In this document: piece by piece, positions 1-6,953 of the stretch
Position numbering within the stretch: the first letter of the stretch is position 1
Layout of the letters: every line of letters starts with the position of its first letter
Assembly: GCA_011048475.1 (NCBI GenBank)
Contig: DSDZ01000213.1
Coordinates: forward strand, 1-7,614
Direction of reading: 5' to 3'
Origin: Bacteroides sp.
Lineage (GTDB): Bacteria; Bacteroidota; Bacteroidia; Bacteroidales; GCA-2748055
Length of the DNA stretch: 7,614 nt
The notes under the pieces: generated by a model
The model's database searches: none
What the model was told of the DNA's origin: nothing
What the model saw: only the letters and a program-made list of their open reading frames with translations
Position numbers and translations under genes: made by a program

Positions 1-380
1 ATGGAGATCAGTGTCGCCAGGTATCCTGCGAACCGGCCTTTCAGGAAGAAAAAGAAATCGGGCAGGGTATAAAAATGTTGTTCGTCTGCCATCTTCTTGA
101 CCTTCAGGCCGAAAAAATAAAAAACGAAGAGGCCGAAAATGGAACCGATAAAGTACCAGAGGGCACCCAGTCCGTACAGGTAAACCAGTGCCGTGTAAGT
201 CAGCAGGATGGCAGCACCGATCCTGCTGGAGAAAATGGTGGTCGTTGCCTGAAGGGATTTCAGTTTTCTGCCGGAGAGCAGGAATCCTTCTCTGTCCTGC
301 TTTTTCCCGGTAAGTATTCCCACTATCAGGATGACAAGAAAATAGAAGGCAATGATGAGGTAGTCGGCCAGGTTCAGCAT
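1..380 (-). CDS. Sodium:solute symporter (SSS family), N-terminal part, truncated by window edge
   Basis: Reading the minus strand from the ATG at 380-378 gives 126 codons with no stop, continuing past the left edge. The product starts MLNLADYLIIAFYFLVILIV, a first membrane helix (about residues 5-23), followed by a GKKQDREGFLLSGRKL stretch. That matches the family pattern in which a short loop with 'F.L.GR.L' precedes the helix bearing the sodium-site residues. Next come a second helix with TTTIFSSRIGAAILL (about 46-70, continuing to a VYLYG turn) and a third hydrophobic helix (about 73-92), then a basic loop and TLPDFFFF. SSS transporters use the sodium gradient to import sugars, amino acids, vitamins or organic acids across the inner membrane and usually have 13 or more helices, so most of the protein is missing here. 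The substrate cannot be told from this part. The gene is divergent from the SusC/SusD operon, with a good Bacteroidetes promoter just upstream. Family placement is from recognised pattern and is fairly secure. Confidence 0.85.
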   Translation of the reverse strand, partial: MLNLADYLIIAFYFLVILIVGILTGKKQDREGFLLSGRKLKSLQATTTIFSSRIGAAILLTYTALVYLYGLGALWYFIGSIFGLFVFYFFGLKVKKMADEQHFYTLPDFFFFLKGRFAGYLATLIS

Positions 381-629
381 GTTCGTTTAGTTCAGGGGAT
401 GAAGACGCAAATATATAAAAAACCCGATAACCCTCAACGACCGGCTATCTTCTGTGAAAGGCACATTTCCCACCAGTCAGGAACCGGTATTTCACAGTGA
501 ACGGACTAAACCGGGTCTGAGCGGACCGAGTGACGGTTAATGGGTGCCGTTGCTTGATAATATTGGGTTTATTGTCCGCTTTCTGCTTTCTTCAGTCCGT
601 TGTTCAATCGTTTAACTAAATCTGATTGT
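381..629. other. Divergent intergenic region between symporter and susC-like gene
   Basis: These 249 nt separate two divergent genes and contain no convincing coding sequence. The symporter promoter occupies 408-437. Three perfect inverted repeats are visible: CTGTGAAA (452-459) with TTTCACAG (490-497); AACGGACT (500-507) with AGTCCGTT (594-601); and, nested inside the latter, AGCGGAC (520-526) with GTCCGCT (574-580). For the plus-strand operon the nearest -7-like sequence is TAATATTG (558-565), one base off TAnnTTTG and without a clear -33 TTG, so that promoter is not assigned. The 25 nt before the ATG at 630 are A/T-rich and lack a Shine-Dalgarno sequence, as is normal in this phylum. Confidence 0.6.
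408..437 (-). promoter_or_regulatory. Bacteroidetes-type promoter for the symporter gene
   Basis: On the minus strand TATATTTG (415-408) is an exact match to the Bacteroidetes -7 consensus TAnnTTTG. A TTG (437-435) lies 19 nt upstream, at the spacing known for the -33 element of the primary sigma factor (RpoD/SigABfr type). Transcription would begin near position 400, giving a leader of about 20 nt before the ATG at 380. The site is seen directly; its use is inferred from the consensus and the position. Confidence 0.6.
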
Positions 630-3600
630 ATGAAAAGAGTATTATCCTTATTGTTCATAATGGCGGCGGGTTTTGTTGTGCTTGCTGCACAGCCCCGGCT
701 GGTTACAGGGACAGTGACCAGCGCCGAAGATGGTTCTCCCCTGCCGGGAGTGTCGGTAAGTGTCAGGGGGACCACGGCTGGGACCATTACTGATATGAAT
801 GGCCAGTACCAGCTAAATGTACCGGGAAACGCGGATGAACTTGTGTTTTCATTCGTCGGCCTGCTAACACGGGAGGTCGAATTTACGGGACAGGACCGGA
901 TCGATGTGACCCTGGAGCAGGATCTCCTGAAGATTGACGAGGTGGTGGTCACTGCCATGGGGATCCGAAAGGAAAAAAAGGCCCTTGGATATTCGGTGCA
1001 GGAGATTGACGAGGAAAGGATCAGCGCTGCAAAGAACGCGGATCTCTCAAAATCGCTCCAGGGCAAGATCGCGGGGATCACCGTGAAACAATCCAGCGGG
1101 ATGCCGGGAGCCACCTCCCATGTGACCATCCGGGGGAATGTCTCCCTGACCGGGAATAACCAACCCCTCTATGTAGTGGACGGAATGCCAGTAGCCTCCG
1201 AAAAAGCTTTTGTGGAAAGGGTCGGGGAAGGGACCAATCCTTCATCCAGGGTAGTTGATATCAACCCGGAGGATATCGAATCCATTTCCGTACTCAAGGG
1301 AGCAACCGCTTCCGCCCTCTACGGGTTAAGGGCTGCAAATGGTGTGGTGGTGATCACCACGAAAAGTGGGAAGGCCGCAAGAACGGCTGGCAAAAGGACA
1401 CTGGTGACCATCAACAGCAGTCTTACCGCGGACCGGATCACCAGGCTGCCCGAGCTGCAGTCCACCTATGCACAAGGCAACGGCGGGGCACTGGGACTTT
1501 ATTCTTCAGGCTCATGGGGACCCAGGATCGATACCCTGCAGAATTACCATTCCCAGCTGGATAACCTGTACCTGGACAATCCCTATGAGACCCTGGACGG
1601 ATCTCCTCCTCCAAATGTGCCCACTGTGTACAACAACCAGGAGGATTTCTTCAAGACGGGATATACCTTCACCAATTCCGTGGACATTTCTTCCTCCTCC
1701 GACCGGGCCAATTACAGCATTGGGTTCGGCCGGGCCGACCAGAAGGGGATCATTGAGACCACGGGCATGGTGCGGAACAATGCCAAATTCAACGGGAATT
1801 TCACCCTGGGTGAGAAATGGGCCGCCTCCCTTTCGGCCAATGTCTCCAGGGTGGATATTGACAAGATCCCGGGTAACAGCAACCTGGCCAACCCGCTGTT
1901 TACAGTATATTTTGCTCCCAGGACCTATGACCTGACCAACACGCCCTATGAGGACCCGGCCAATCCTTTTATCCAGAAGCATTACCGGGTTGCCATGGAC
2001 AATCCCTACTGGTCCCTGGAGCACAACTCGGCCAACGAGGTGACCGACCGGTTTTTCGGGAATACCAACCTGGTTTTCAATCCGTTCGACTGGCTGGGGA
2101 TCAATTACCGGATCGGACTGGACAAATTCCTCACCACGGGACACGAGGTGACCTCCCTGGGATCGGGAGCGGGACGGGGGTACCCGGACCTGGCCGTGGT
2201 GGGATTCCCGGCCGAACCCGGCGGTGGAGAGATCTATGATTACACCTACCAGCGTCAGGAGTTCAATTCAAACCTGTCCCTGCGGATCAACAAGGATTTC
2301 GGGAAGATCGGGATCGATGCGGTCCTGGGGAACGAGTTCTACGACATTACCACCAACCTGCATTCCATGACCGGAACTGACATTACCATCGGCGGATTTG
2401 ACCATCTGTCCAATACAGATACGCAGATAGCGATTCAGACGCTGACACGTCAGCGGGTGGTGGGTTTCTACGGGAGTGCCACGGCGGATTATGCCTCCAT
2501 GCTCTTCCTGACCGTCACCGGGAGAAATGACATTGTGTCGAACATGCCATCGGGGAACAGGTCCTATTTCTATCCTTCCGCATCCCTTGGATTTGTTTTC
2601 ACTGAGCTTGGTTTTATGCAGAACCAGCAGGTGCTGCCCTTCGGAAAGATCAGGGCTTCCTACTCCCAGATGGGACAGGCGGGGGACCTTTATGCCACCC
2701 GCACCCTGTTCACACCCAAGGAAGGCAGTGAGGCGATCGGGAGCGGATTCCTGGACAATGAGTTCACCTTTCCCTACATGGGCAACCCGGCATTCACCCT
2801 TCAGTCGGTCCTGCTTTCCAGTGACCTGCGGCCGCAGAACGTGACCACCTGGGAGGTAGGTGCCGACCTGAGGTTCTACCAGAACCGGGTGGGGATCGAC
2901 TACTCCTATTATTATATCAATGCCACCGACCAGATCTTCAGTGTCCCGCTGGCAGCTTCCACCGGTTTCCGTTCGGAATACAGGAATGCAGGGGTGCTTG
3001 AATCCAGGGGGCATGAACTGGTCTTCTCATTTGTGCCGGTCAGAAGGGCCGGTTTTGAATGGTCAGTGCTGACCAATTTCGCCAAGAATGACAACATGGT
3101 GGTGGAGCTTGCCCCTGGGGTGGAAAGGATCCAGACGGGATATCAGAATTTCTCCAGCGTGGGGGCGTTTGCCTATGCAGGATATGAGTATCCGGTCATT
3201 TTCGGCAGTTCCTATGTGCGGGACGATGACGGAAGGATCGTGGTGGATTCCAGGGAGATGGTGGCGGGTGAACCCAACCCGTTTTACGGGATGCCCCTTG
3301 CGGGACCTGAAAAGATCCTGGGCAATGTGAACCCCGACTGGGATGCCAGTGTGACCAATACGCTGTCTTTCAAAGGGCTTTCATTGAGCGCCCAGTTATA
3401 TTATTCCAAGGGCGGGGTGATCTCCAGCGGACTGACCCAGCTGCTCAGGAATTATGGCGCCGATAAGATTACCGAGGACAGGGATATCCTGCAGGTGCTG
3501 CCCAACACGGCCAAAGGATACCTTGACCCGGCGACAGGCGACCTGGTACTGGAGGGGGACAATGACATCGAGATCCTGAAGGGTGAGGACTACTGGTCCA

Positions 3601-3881
3601 CCGTGCAGTGGAACATCACCGAATCGGCTGTATTCGACAAGACCATGCTCAGGCTGAAAGAGGTGGTGGTCAGCTATGACATGCCCCAGGAATGGTTCGC
3701 GGGCACATTCATCAGCTCTCTGTCGCTTTACCTGAATGGGCGCAACCTGGCCCTCTGGACGGAGTACCCCAACTTCGATCCGGAATCGAGCACTGCAGAG
3801 GGCAACGGCATCGGTGCCTTCGAATATGTATCACTGCCCAACACCAAGTCGTTCGGCGGGGGAATCAAATTAACCTTTTAA
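630..3881 (+). CDS. SusC/RagA-family TonB-linked outer-membrane transporter
   Basis: This encodes a 1083-residue outer-membrane beta-barrel that takes up a ligand held by its SusD partner, powered by TonB-ExbBD. Residues 1-20 are a signal peptide (MKRVLSLLFI, cleavage likely after VVLAA). Residues 25-103 form the carboxypeptidase-regulatory-like domain typical of SusC proteins (VTGTVTSAEDGSPLPGVSV). A TonB-box-like DEVVVTAMG follows at 103-111, then the plug domain (about 113-245) with PLYVVDGMPV and the SusC signature NPEDIESISVLKGATASALY continuing GLRAANGVVVITTKSG (212-247). The rest is barrel, ending in KLTF with the C-terminal Phe used for barrel assembly. Length is normal for the family and the frame is unbroken. 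The frame is open back to a TTG at 600, but the ATG at 630 places the signal peptide at the N-terminus and is preferred. It is transcribed with the SusD-like gene 15 nt downstream. Substrate unknown: no degradative enzyme is in view. Confidence 0.95.
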   Translation: MKRVLSLLFIMAAGFVVLAAQPRLVTGTVTSAEDGSPLPGVSVSVRGTTAGTITDMNGQYQLNVPGNADELVFSFVGLLTREVEFTGQDRIDVTLEQDLLKIDEVVVTAMGIRKEKKALGYSVQEIDEERISAAKNADLSKSLQGKIAGITVKQSSGMPGATSHVTIRGNVSLTGNNQPLYVVDGMPVASEKAFVERVGEGTNPSSRVVDINPEDIESISVLKGATASALYGLRAANGVVVITTKSGKAARTAGKRTLVTINSSLTADRITRLPELQSTYAQGNGGALGLYSSGSWGPRIDTLQNYHSQLDNLYLDNPYETLDGSPPPNVPTVYNNQEDFFKTGYTFTNSVDISSSSDRANYSIGFGRADQKGIIETTGMVRNNAKFNGNFTLGEKWAASLSANVSRVDIDKIPGNSNLANPLFTVYFAPRTYDLTNTPYEDPANPFIQKHYRVAMDNPYWSLEHNSANEVTDRFFGNTNLVFNPFDWLGINYRIGLDKFLTTGHEVTSLGSGAGRGYPDLAVVGFPAEPGGGEIYDYTYQRQEFNSNLSLRINKDFGKIGIDAVLGNEFYDITTNLHSMTGTDITIGGFDHLSNTDTQIAIQTLTRQRVVGFYGSATADYASMLFLTVTGRNDIVSNMPSGNRSYFYPSASLGFVFTELGFMQNQQVLPFGKIRASYSQMGQAGDLYATRTLFTPKEGSEAIGSGFLDNEFTFPYMGNPAFTLQSVLLSSDLRPQNVTTWEVGADLRFYQNRVGIDYSYYYINATDQIFSVPLAASTGFRSEYRNAGVLESRGHELVFSFVPVRRAGFEWSVLTNFAKNDNMVVELAPGVERIQTGYQNFSSVGAFAYAGYEYPVIFGSSYVRDDDGRIVVDSREMVAGEPNPFYGMPLAGPEKILGNVNPDWDASVTNTLSFKGLSLSAQLYYSKGGVISSGLTQLLRNYGADKITEDRDILQVLPNTAKGYLDPATGDLVLEGDNDIEILKGEDYWSTVQWNITESAVFDKTMLRLKEVVVSYDMPQEWFAGTFISSLSLYLNGRNLALWTEYPNFDPESSTAEGNGIGAFEYVSLPNTKSFGGGIKLTF

Positions 3882-3896
3882 ATAAATTTCCAGACC

Positions 3897-5324
3897 ATGA
3901 AAAGATATATCTCAATATTCACTATGCTGCTGCTTATCCTGTTCACATTCTCTTGCAGCGATGAGATCATGGATGAGATCGATACCGATCCCAACAATCC
4001 CACCGATGTACCCATCAGCATGCTGATGTCGGGGGTGACCGTGGCAACCCCATACTGGGTGACCGGCACCACGCTGGGATGGTACAGTTCCATATTCGTG
4101 GAGCATACCGCCGGGGCCCACGGACAGATGAGGGATGCGGACAGAAGGGCAAACCTCAATTCCCAGTTGAGTGAGAATTCCTGGGCTTTCTACATCTACC
4201 CCAGACTGCTTCCGGATTTGAAAATCATCATTGAGAAAGGCTCCGAAGGCGGCAACGAGGAAGGAAAATGGGTGGACGTGGGGATCGCCAAGGTCCTGAT
4301 GGCCTATACCATGTTTGTCACAACGGATACGTGGGGCAGGGTTCCCTATTCAGAAGCCCTCCTGGGCAAAGAGAACAGGTACCCCGCATTCGATACCCAG
4401 GAATCCATCTACGAGGCCATGTTCGATCTGCTGGATGAGGCCATCGGGGACCTTCAGCGGGAGTCCATCAGCACCCCGGGGGGTGAGGACTTCATTTACT
4501 CAGGAGATGCAGATGCCTGGGTGATGGCCGCATATTCCCTGAAGGCAAGGTACAGCAACCGTTTGAGCAAAATTGACGCCACCGGTTCGGCAGCAGATGC
4601 CCTGGCTGCGGCTGCCAACGGATTTGTCTCCCCGCTGGATAATTTCACCTTCGATAATTTTTCCTCCGATCCGGGTCACGAGAACACCTGGTACCAGGAA
4701 GAAAATGAAAGAAAGCACCATGCGGTCAGCGTCACATTCTACAACCTGCTGGATGAATTGAATGATCCGAGGATCCCGCTGTTCTTCAACCAGGTCGGAG
4801 GGGAATATGTACCGGCTCCCAACGGGACCGCCACCCAGGACCAGGCAGGGCAGATCTATTCCCGGATCTCGGGAAATGTGATCTATGATGTGGCGCCGCT
4901 GCCCATCATGACCTATGCAGAGTTGAAATTCATCGAGGCGGAGTGCCACCTGAGGAAATCTTCACCTGATCCGGCTGCAGCCCTGGAAGCATACGAGGAC
5001 GGACTGGATGCGGCACTGGCCAGTGCCGGAGTTGATCCGGCCGATGCCCAGGTGTACAAAACCCAGCCGACAGTGCTGCCCGCCGATGCGGCGAACCTGA
5101 CACCCGAGATGATCTATGCCCAGAAACATATCGCGCTCTGGCCTTACGGTGCGGTGGAGGCATACGCCGAGTGGCGGAGGACCGGCTTCCCGGAAATGAC
5201 CAATCCGTTCGATACACCCAGGAGATTTCCCTATCCCCAGAATGAGATCTCGGGGAACGGGGAGAATGTGCCGGACGTGACCGTGTACAACGGGGTCTGG
5301 TGGGACGACGGTACCGAAGACTAG
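3897..5324 (+). CDS. SusD/RagB-family nutrient-binding lipoprotein (SusD-like_2 type)
   Basis: This 475-residue surface lipoprotein should form the lid of the SusC-like barrel and bind its ligand. The N-terminus MKRYISIFTMLLLILFTFSC is a lipoprotein signal with the lipidated cysteine at residue 20. It is followed by SDE, acidic residues consistent with the Bacteroidetes lipoprotein export signal that sends lipoproteins to the cell surface. Family marks in order are DPNNPTDVP (31-39), TDTWGRVPYSEAL (143-155), the helical GDADAWVMAAYSLKARYSNR (203-222), PLPIMTYAELKFIEAE (334-349), LWPYGAVEAYAEWRRTGFP (414-432), PRRFPYPQNEI (441-451) and a closing VWWDDGT. These point to the SusD-like_2 group (Pfam PF12771) rather than the classical SusD/RagB group of starch and glycan loci. 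Length is typical and the frame intact. The start lies 15 nt after the SusC-like stop, in A/T-rich sequence with no Shine-Dalgarno. The ligand cannot be deduced. Confidence 0.93.
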   Translation: MKRYISIFTMLLLILFTFSCSDEIMDEIDTDPNNPTDVPISMLMSGVTVATPYWVTGTTLGWYSSIFVEHTAGAHGQMRDADRRANLNSQLSENSWAFYIYPRLLPDLKIIIEKGSEGGNEEGKWVDVGIAKVLMAYTMFVTTDTWGRVPYSEALLGKENRYPAFDTQESIYEAMFDLLDEAIGDLQRESISTPGGEDFIYSGDADAWVMAAYSLKARYSNRLSKIDATGSAADALAAAANGFVSPLDNFTFDNFSSDPGHENTWYQEENERKHHAVSVTFYNLLDELNDPRIPLFFNQVGGEYVPAPNGTATQDQAGQIYSRISGNVIYDVAPLPIMTYAELKFIEAECHLRKSSPDPAAALEAYEDGLDAALASAGVDPADAQVYKTQPTVLPADAANLTPEMIYAQKHIALWPYGAVEAYAEWRRTGFPEMTNPFDTPRRFPYPQNEISGNGENVPDVTVYNGVWWDDGTED

Positions 5325-5337
5325 CGGACGTCAACAT

Positions 5338-5416
5338 ATTTTAAGGGATTGCAGGGGAGAGACCTGACATTACGGACCGAAGGGTTACGTAGTCTCGACC
5401 CGCAATCCCTTAAAAT
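5338..5416. repeat. 79-bp palindromic element with perfect 15-bp arms (likely bidirectional terminator or interspersed repeat)
   Basis: ATTTTAAGGGATTGC (5338-5352) is the exact reverse complement of GCAATCCCTTAAAAT (5402-5416). Inside these arms the pairing continues: after a bulged A at 5353, GGG (5354-5356) pairs with CCC (5399-5401). A two-by-two tandem G-A/A-G mismatch follows, then GAGAC (5359-5363) pairs with GTCTC (5392-5396). TACG (5371-5374) can pair with CGTA (5388-5391) at the tip. The whole folds as one long hairpin and sits in the 105-nt gap between convergent genes. The outer arms are A/T-rich, so transcripts from either side would end a strong stem in a U-containing run, which fits a bidirectional terminator. 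The length and the structured interior exceed what a terminator needs, so a REP/MITE-like repeat or a structured RNA remains possible. Confidence 0.85.
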
Positions 5417-5429
5417 TTATTCAGAAGTG

Positions 5430-6233
5430 TTATTCTATGACAATCTCCGTGCCGGTCCCCCCGGCAATGTATCCTTCCCCGAAGGATGCTTTCAGGATCC
5501 CGATGGCCTTGTCGCCCGTGCAATGCGTGGGACAAATGTAACGGATCCCCATCTGCTTCAGCTCTTCCGCGATCTGTTGTACCTCCCTGTCAGAGGTCCT
5601 GAGCAGGTGCAATCCCCCGATTACCGCATGCAGCCCGATCCCCATCTCCTCTTTCACTTTTGAAACCATTTCAAGCACCCCCGGGTGACCGCATCCGGTG
5701 ACAAGGACTCCACCCTGCCCGGTCCTGACCACCAGGCCCTGCTCGGGGAACTGATCGAATTGATCGCCGGTGGAGTAAAAAGGACCAAATAGATGCGTGG
5801 GTTCGGCAACGGCCATGTATCTCTCAGGCAGGCTTCCCCGGTTCTTCAGCTGCATGGCAAAAGTTGCAGGGAGGTAACACATGATCGAAGGATTTCTTTC
5901 AACAATCCACCCCATCCCCCCGGTATGGTCGCCGTGGGCATGGGAAATGAACAGGGCCGGGAAGTCTTCCGGACTGACTTTCAGAGCTTCGGCGTTCTTT
6001 TGATAGAGGTCAGCCTTCCCCCCGGAATCAAAGAGCAGTTTGTCGCCCAGGTATTCAACCCTGCATGCAAATCCCCAGTCGGTTTCAAGGGGATGGCTTC
6101 CGGGATAGTTGTCATAGATAATCGTTATTTTCATGGCATCGTCAGGTCGTTCCGGGACGGTCCCCGGCTGGTTGGCAGAAAGGAGCATCAGGCCAATGAT
6201 TATCAGCCCGATCCCATGAATGAGTCTTCCCAT
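5430..6233 (-). CDS. MBL-fold metallohydrolase, COG1237 type, with N-terminal signal-like segment
   Basis: This 267-residue protein has the metallo-beta-lactamase fold. Metal-binding motifs are SHAHGDHTGG (97-106: H98, H100, D102, H103), GCGHPG (180-185, H183) and the histidines in GGLHL (H209) and CPTHCTGD (H237). The pattern IIYDNYPG..., TDWGFACRVE, LLFDSGGK and GCGHPG places it in COG1237, the group that includes proteins annotated as dihydropterin-ribofuranosyl-aminobenzene phosphate synthase. That reaction is not established for bacterial members, so no substrate is claimed. Residues 1-20 (MGRLIHGIGLIIIGLMLLSA) look like a Sec signal peptide or anchor, suggesting export; no lipobox cysteine is present. 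An internal ATG at 6134 (M34, MKITIIYDNYPG) is where many cytoplasmic relatives begin and is an alternative start. The ATG at 6233 directly abuts the stop of the upstream response regulator, which favours the longer form and translational coupling. The gene converges on the SusC/SusD operon. Confidence 0.88.
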   Translation of the reverse strand: MGRLIHGIGLIIIGLMLLSANQPGTVPERPDDAMKITIIYDNYPGSHPLETDWGFACRVEYLGDKLLFDSGGKADLYQKNAEALKVSPEDFPALFISHAHGDHTGGMGWIVERNPSIMCYLPATFAMQLKNRGSLPERYMAVAEPTHLFGPFYSTGDQFDQFPEQGLVVRTGQGGVLVTGCGHPGVLEMVSKVKEEMGIGLHAVIGGLHLLRTSDREVQQIAEELKQMGIRYICPTHCTGDKAIGILKASFGEGYIAGGTGTEIVIE

Positions 6234-6953
6234 TTAAATGTCCTGTTTATATTGAAGTGCACTGAAGACCTGGTTTTTGAAATTACGACCGATCCGCAGT
6301 TTGGTGTTGTCCAGTTCAACGGTAGTGGCATTGAATGCTCTGATCCTGGGAATGGATACAATGTAGGATTTATGGATCCTGATGAATAATTCCTGGGGTA
6401 ATCTGTTCTCGACATGCTGGAGGCTGCTCTTCACCACCACCCTTCTGTTATCGGTGTGGATCCGGATATATTCGTTCAATCCTTCAATGAAAATGATCTC
6501 CTTCAGATAGATCTTGATGACCTTCTTGTTCTCCTTCACATAGATGAAAGCATTGTTGTCAATGCTATTCTCACCTTCGAGAGCAACCGGGTCGGGTAAA
6601 CCGGACTGGAAGTATTTATTCACTGCCCTGAAGAACCTTTCGAAGGTGACCGGTTTCATGAGGTAATCCACCACATCCAGTTCAAATCCTTCCAGCGCGT
6701 ACTGGCTGTAAGCCGTGGTGATGATTACCTTGGGTGGATGCCTGAGTGTCTTCAGAAAGTCAATTCCCGTCATCTGAGGCATCTTGATATCCAGGAACAT
6801 CAGATCCACCTGGTGATTTCGAAGGGTATTCATCGCCTTCATGGCGTTGTCGCATTCATCCACTACTTCGAAATTCTCCATTTTCTGGATATGCCCCCTG
6901 ATTAGTTCCCTGGCAAGCGGTTCATCGTCCACGATCAGGCATTTTGTTTTCAT
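6234..6953 (-). CDS. LytTR-family response regulator
   Basis: This 239-residue two-component response regulator is a cytoplasmic DNA-binding protein activated by phosphorylation. The receiver domain covers about residues 1-118: acidic pair D9/D10 in IVDDEP, phosphoacceptor D55 in LMFLDIKMPQMTG, the switch threonine in VIITTAYS (T80) and K100 in DYLMKPV. A short linker leads to a LytTR DNA-binding domain at about 134-236, with IYLKEIIFIEGLNEYIRIHT, VVKSSLQHVENRLP and FIRIHKSYIVSI. The frame extends upstream to a TTG at 7001, but the ATG at 6953 begins exactly at the receiver fold (MKTKCLIVDDEP) and is preferred. The stop TAA (6236-6234) touches the ATG of the MBL hydrolase, so the two form an operon. 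The probable partner kinase starts on the other strand at 7201. Targets are unknown; its own divergent region and the hydrolase operon are the obvious candidates. Confidence 0.93.
   Translation of the reverse strand: MKTKCLIVDDEPLARELIRGHIQKMENFEVVDECDNAMKAMNTLRNHQVDLMFLDIKMPQMTGIDFLKTLRHPPKVIITTAYSQYALEGFELDVVDYLMKPVTFERFFRAVNKYFQSGLPDPVALEGENSIDNNAFIYVKENKKVIKIYLKEIIFIEGLNEYIRIHTDNRRVVVKSSLQHVENRLPQELFIRIHKSYIVSIPRIRAFNATTVELDNTKLRIGRNFKNQVFSALQYKQDI

Noticed and set aside
75..500. Plus-strand open frame of 141 codons
   Set aside because: It is antisense to the SSS symporter start, whose minus-strand product shows clear membrane helices and family motifs, and its own product resembles nothing.
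600..629. Ten-codon N-terminal extension of the susC-like gene from a TTG
   Set aside because: The extension would put polar residues before a normal signal peptide; the ATG at 630 starts it properly.
569..3097. Long minus-strand open frames across the susC-like gene (569-1129, 1512-2144, 2268-3014, 2912-3097)
   Set aside because: They lie antisense inside a clearly real 1083-codon gene, have no recognisable domains, and reflect its codon bias.
3882..3896. Possible terminator or regulatory site between the susC- and susD-like genes
   Set aside because: Only 15 nt of A/T-rich sequence with no inverted repeat; it is a simple intra-operon spacer.
5345..5409. Possible tRNA or tRNA-like gene in the 5338-5416 element
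   Set aside because: The GGGATTGC/GCAATCCC ends mimic an acceptor stem, but the 65-nt span lacks a T-loop GTTCRA motif, a D-arm and a credible anticodon arm.
5349..6389. Plus-strand open frames at 5349-5663 and 5793-6389
   Set aside because: Both are antisense to the MBL hydrolase and the end of the regulator; one begins inside the palindromic element. No protein family is recognisable.
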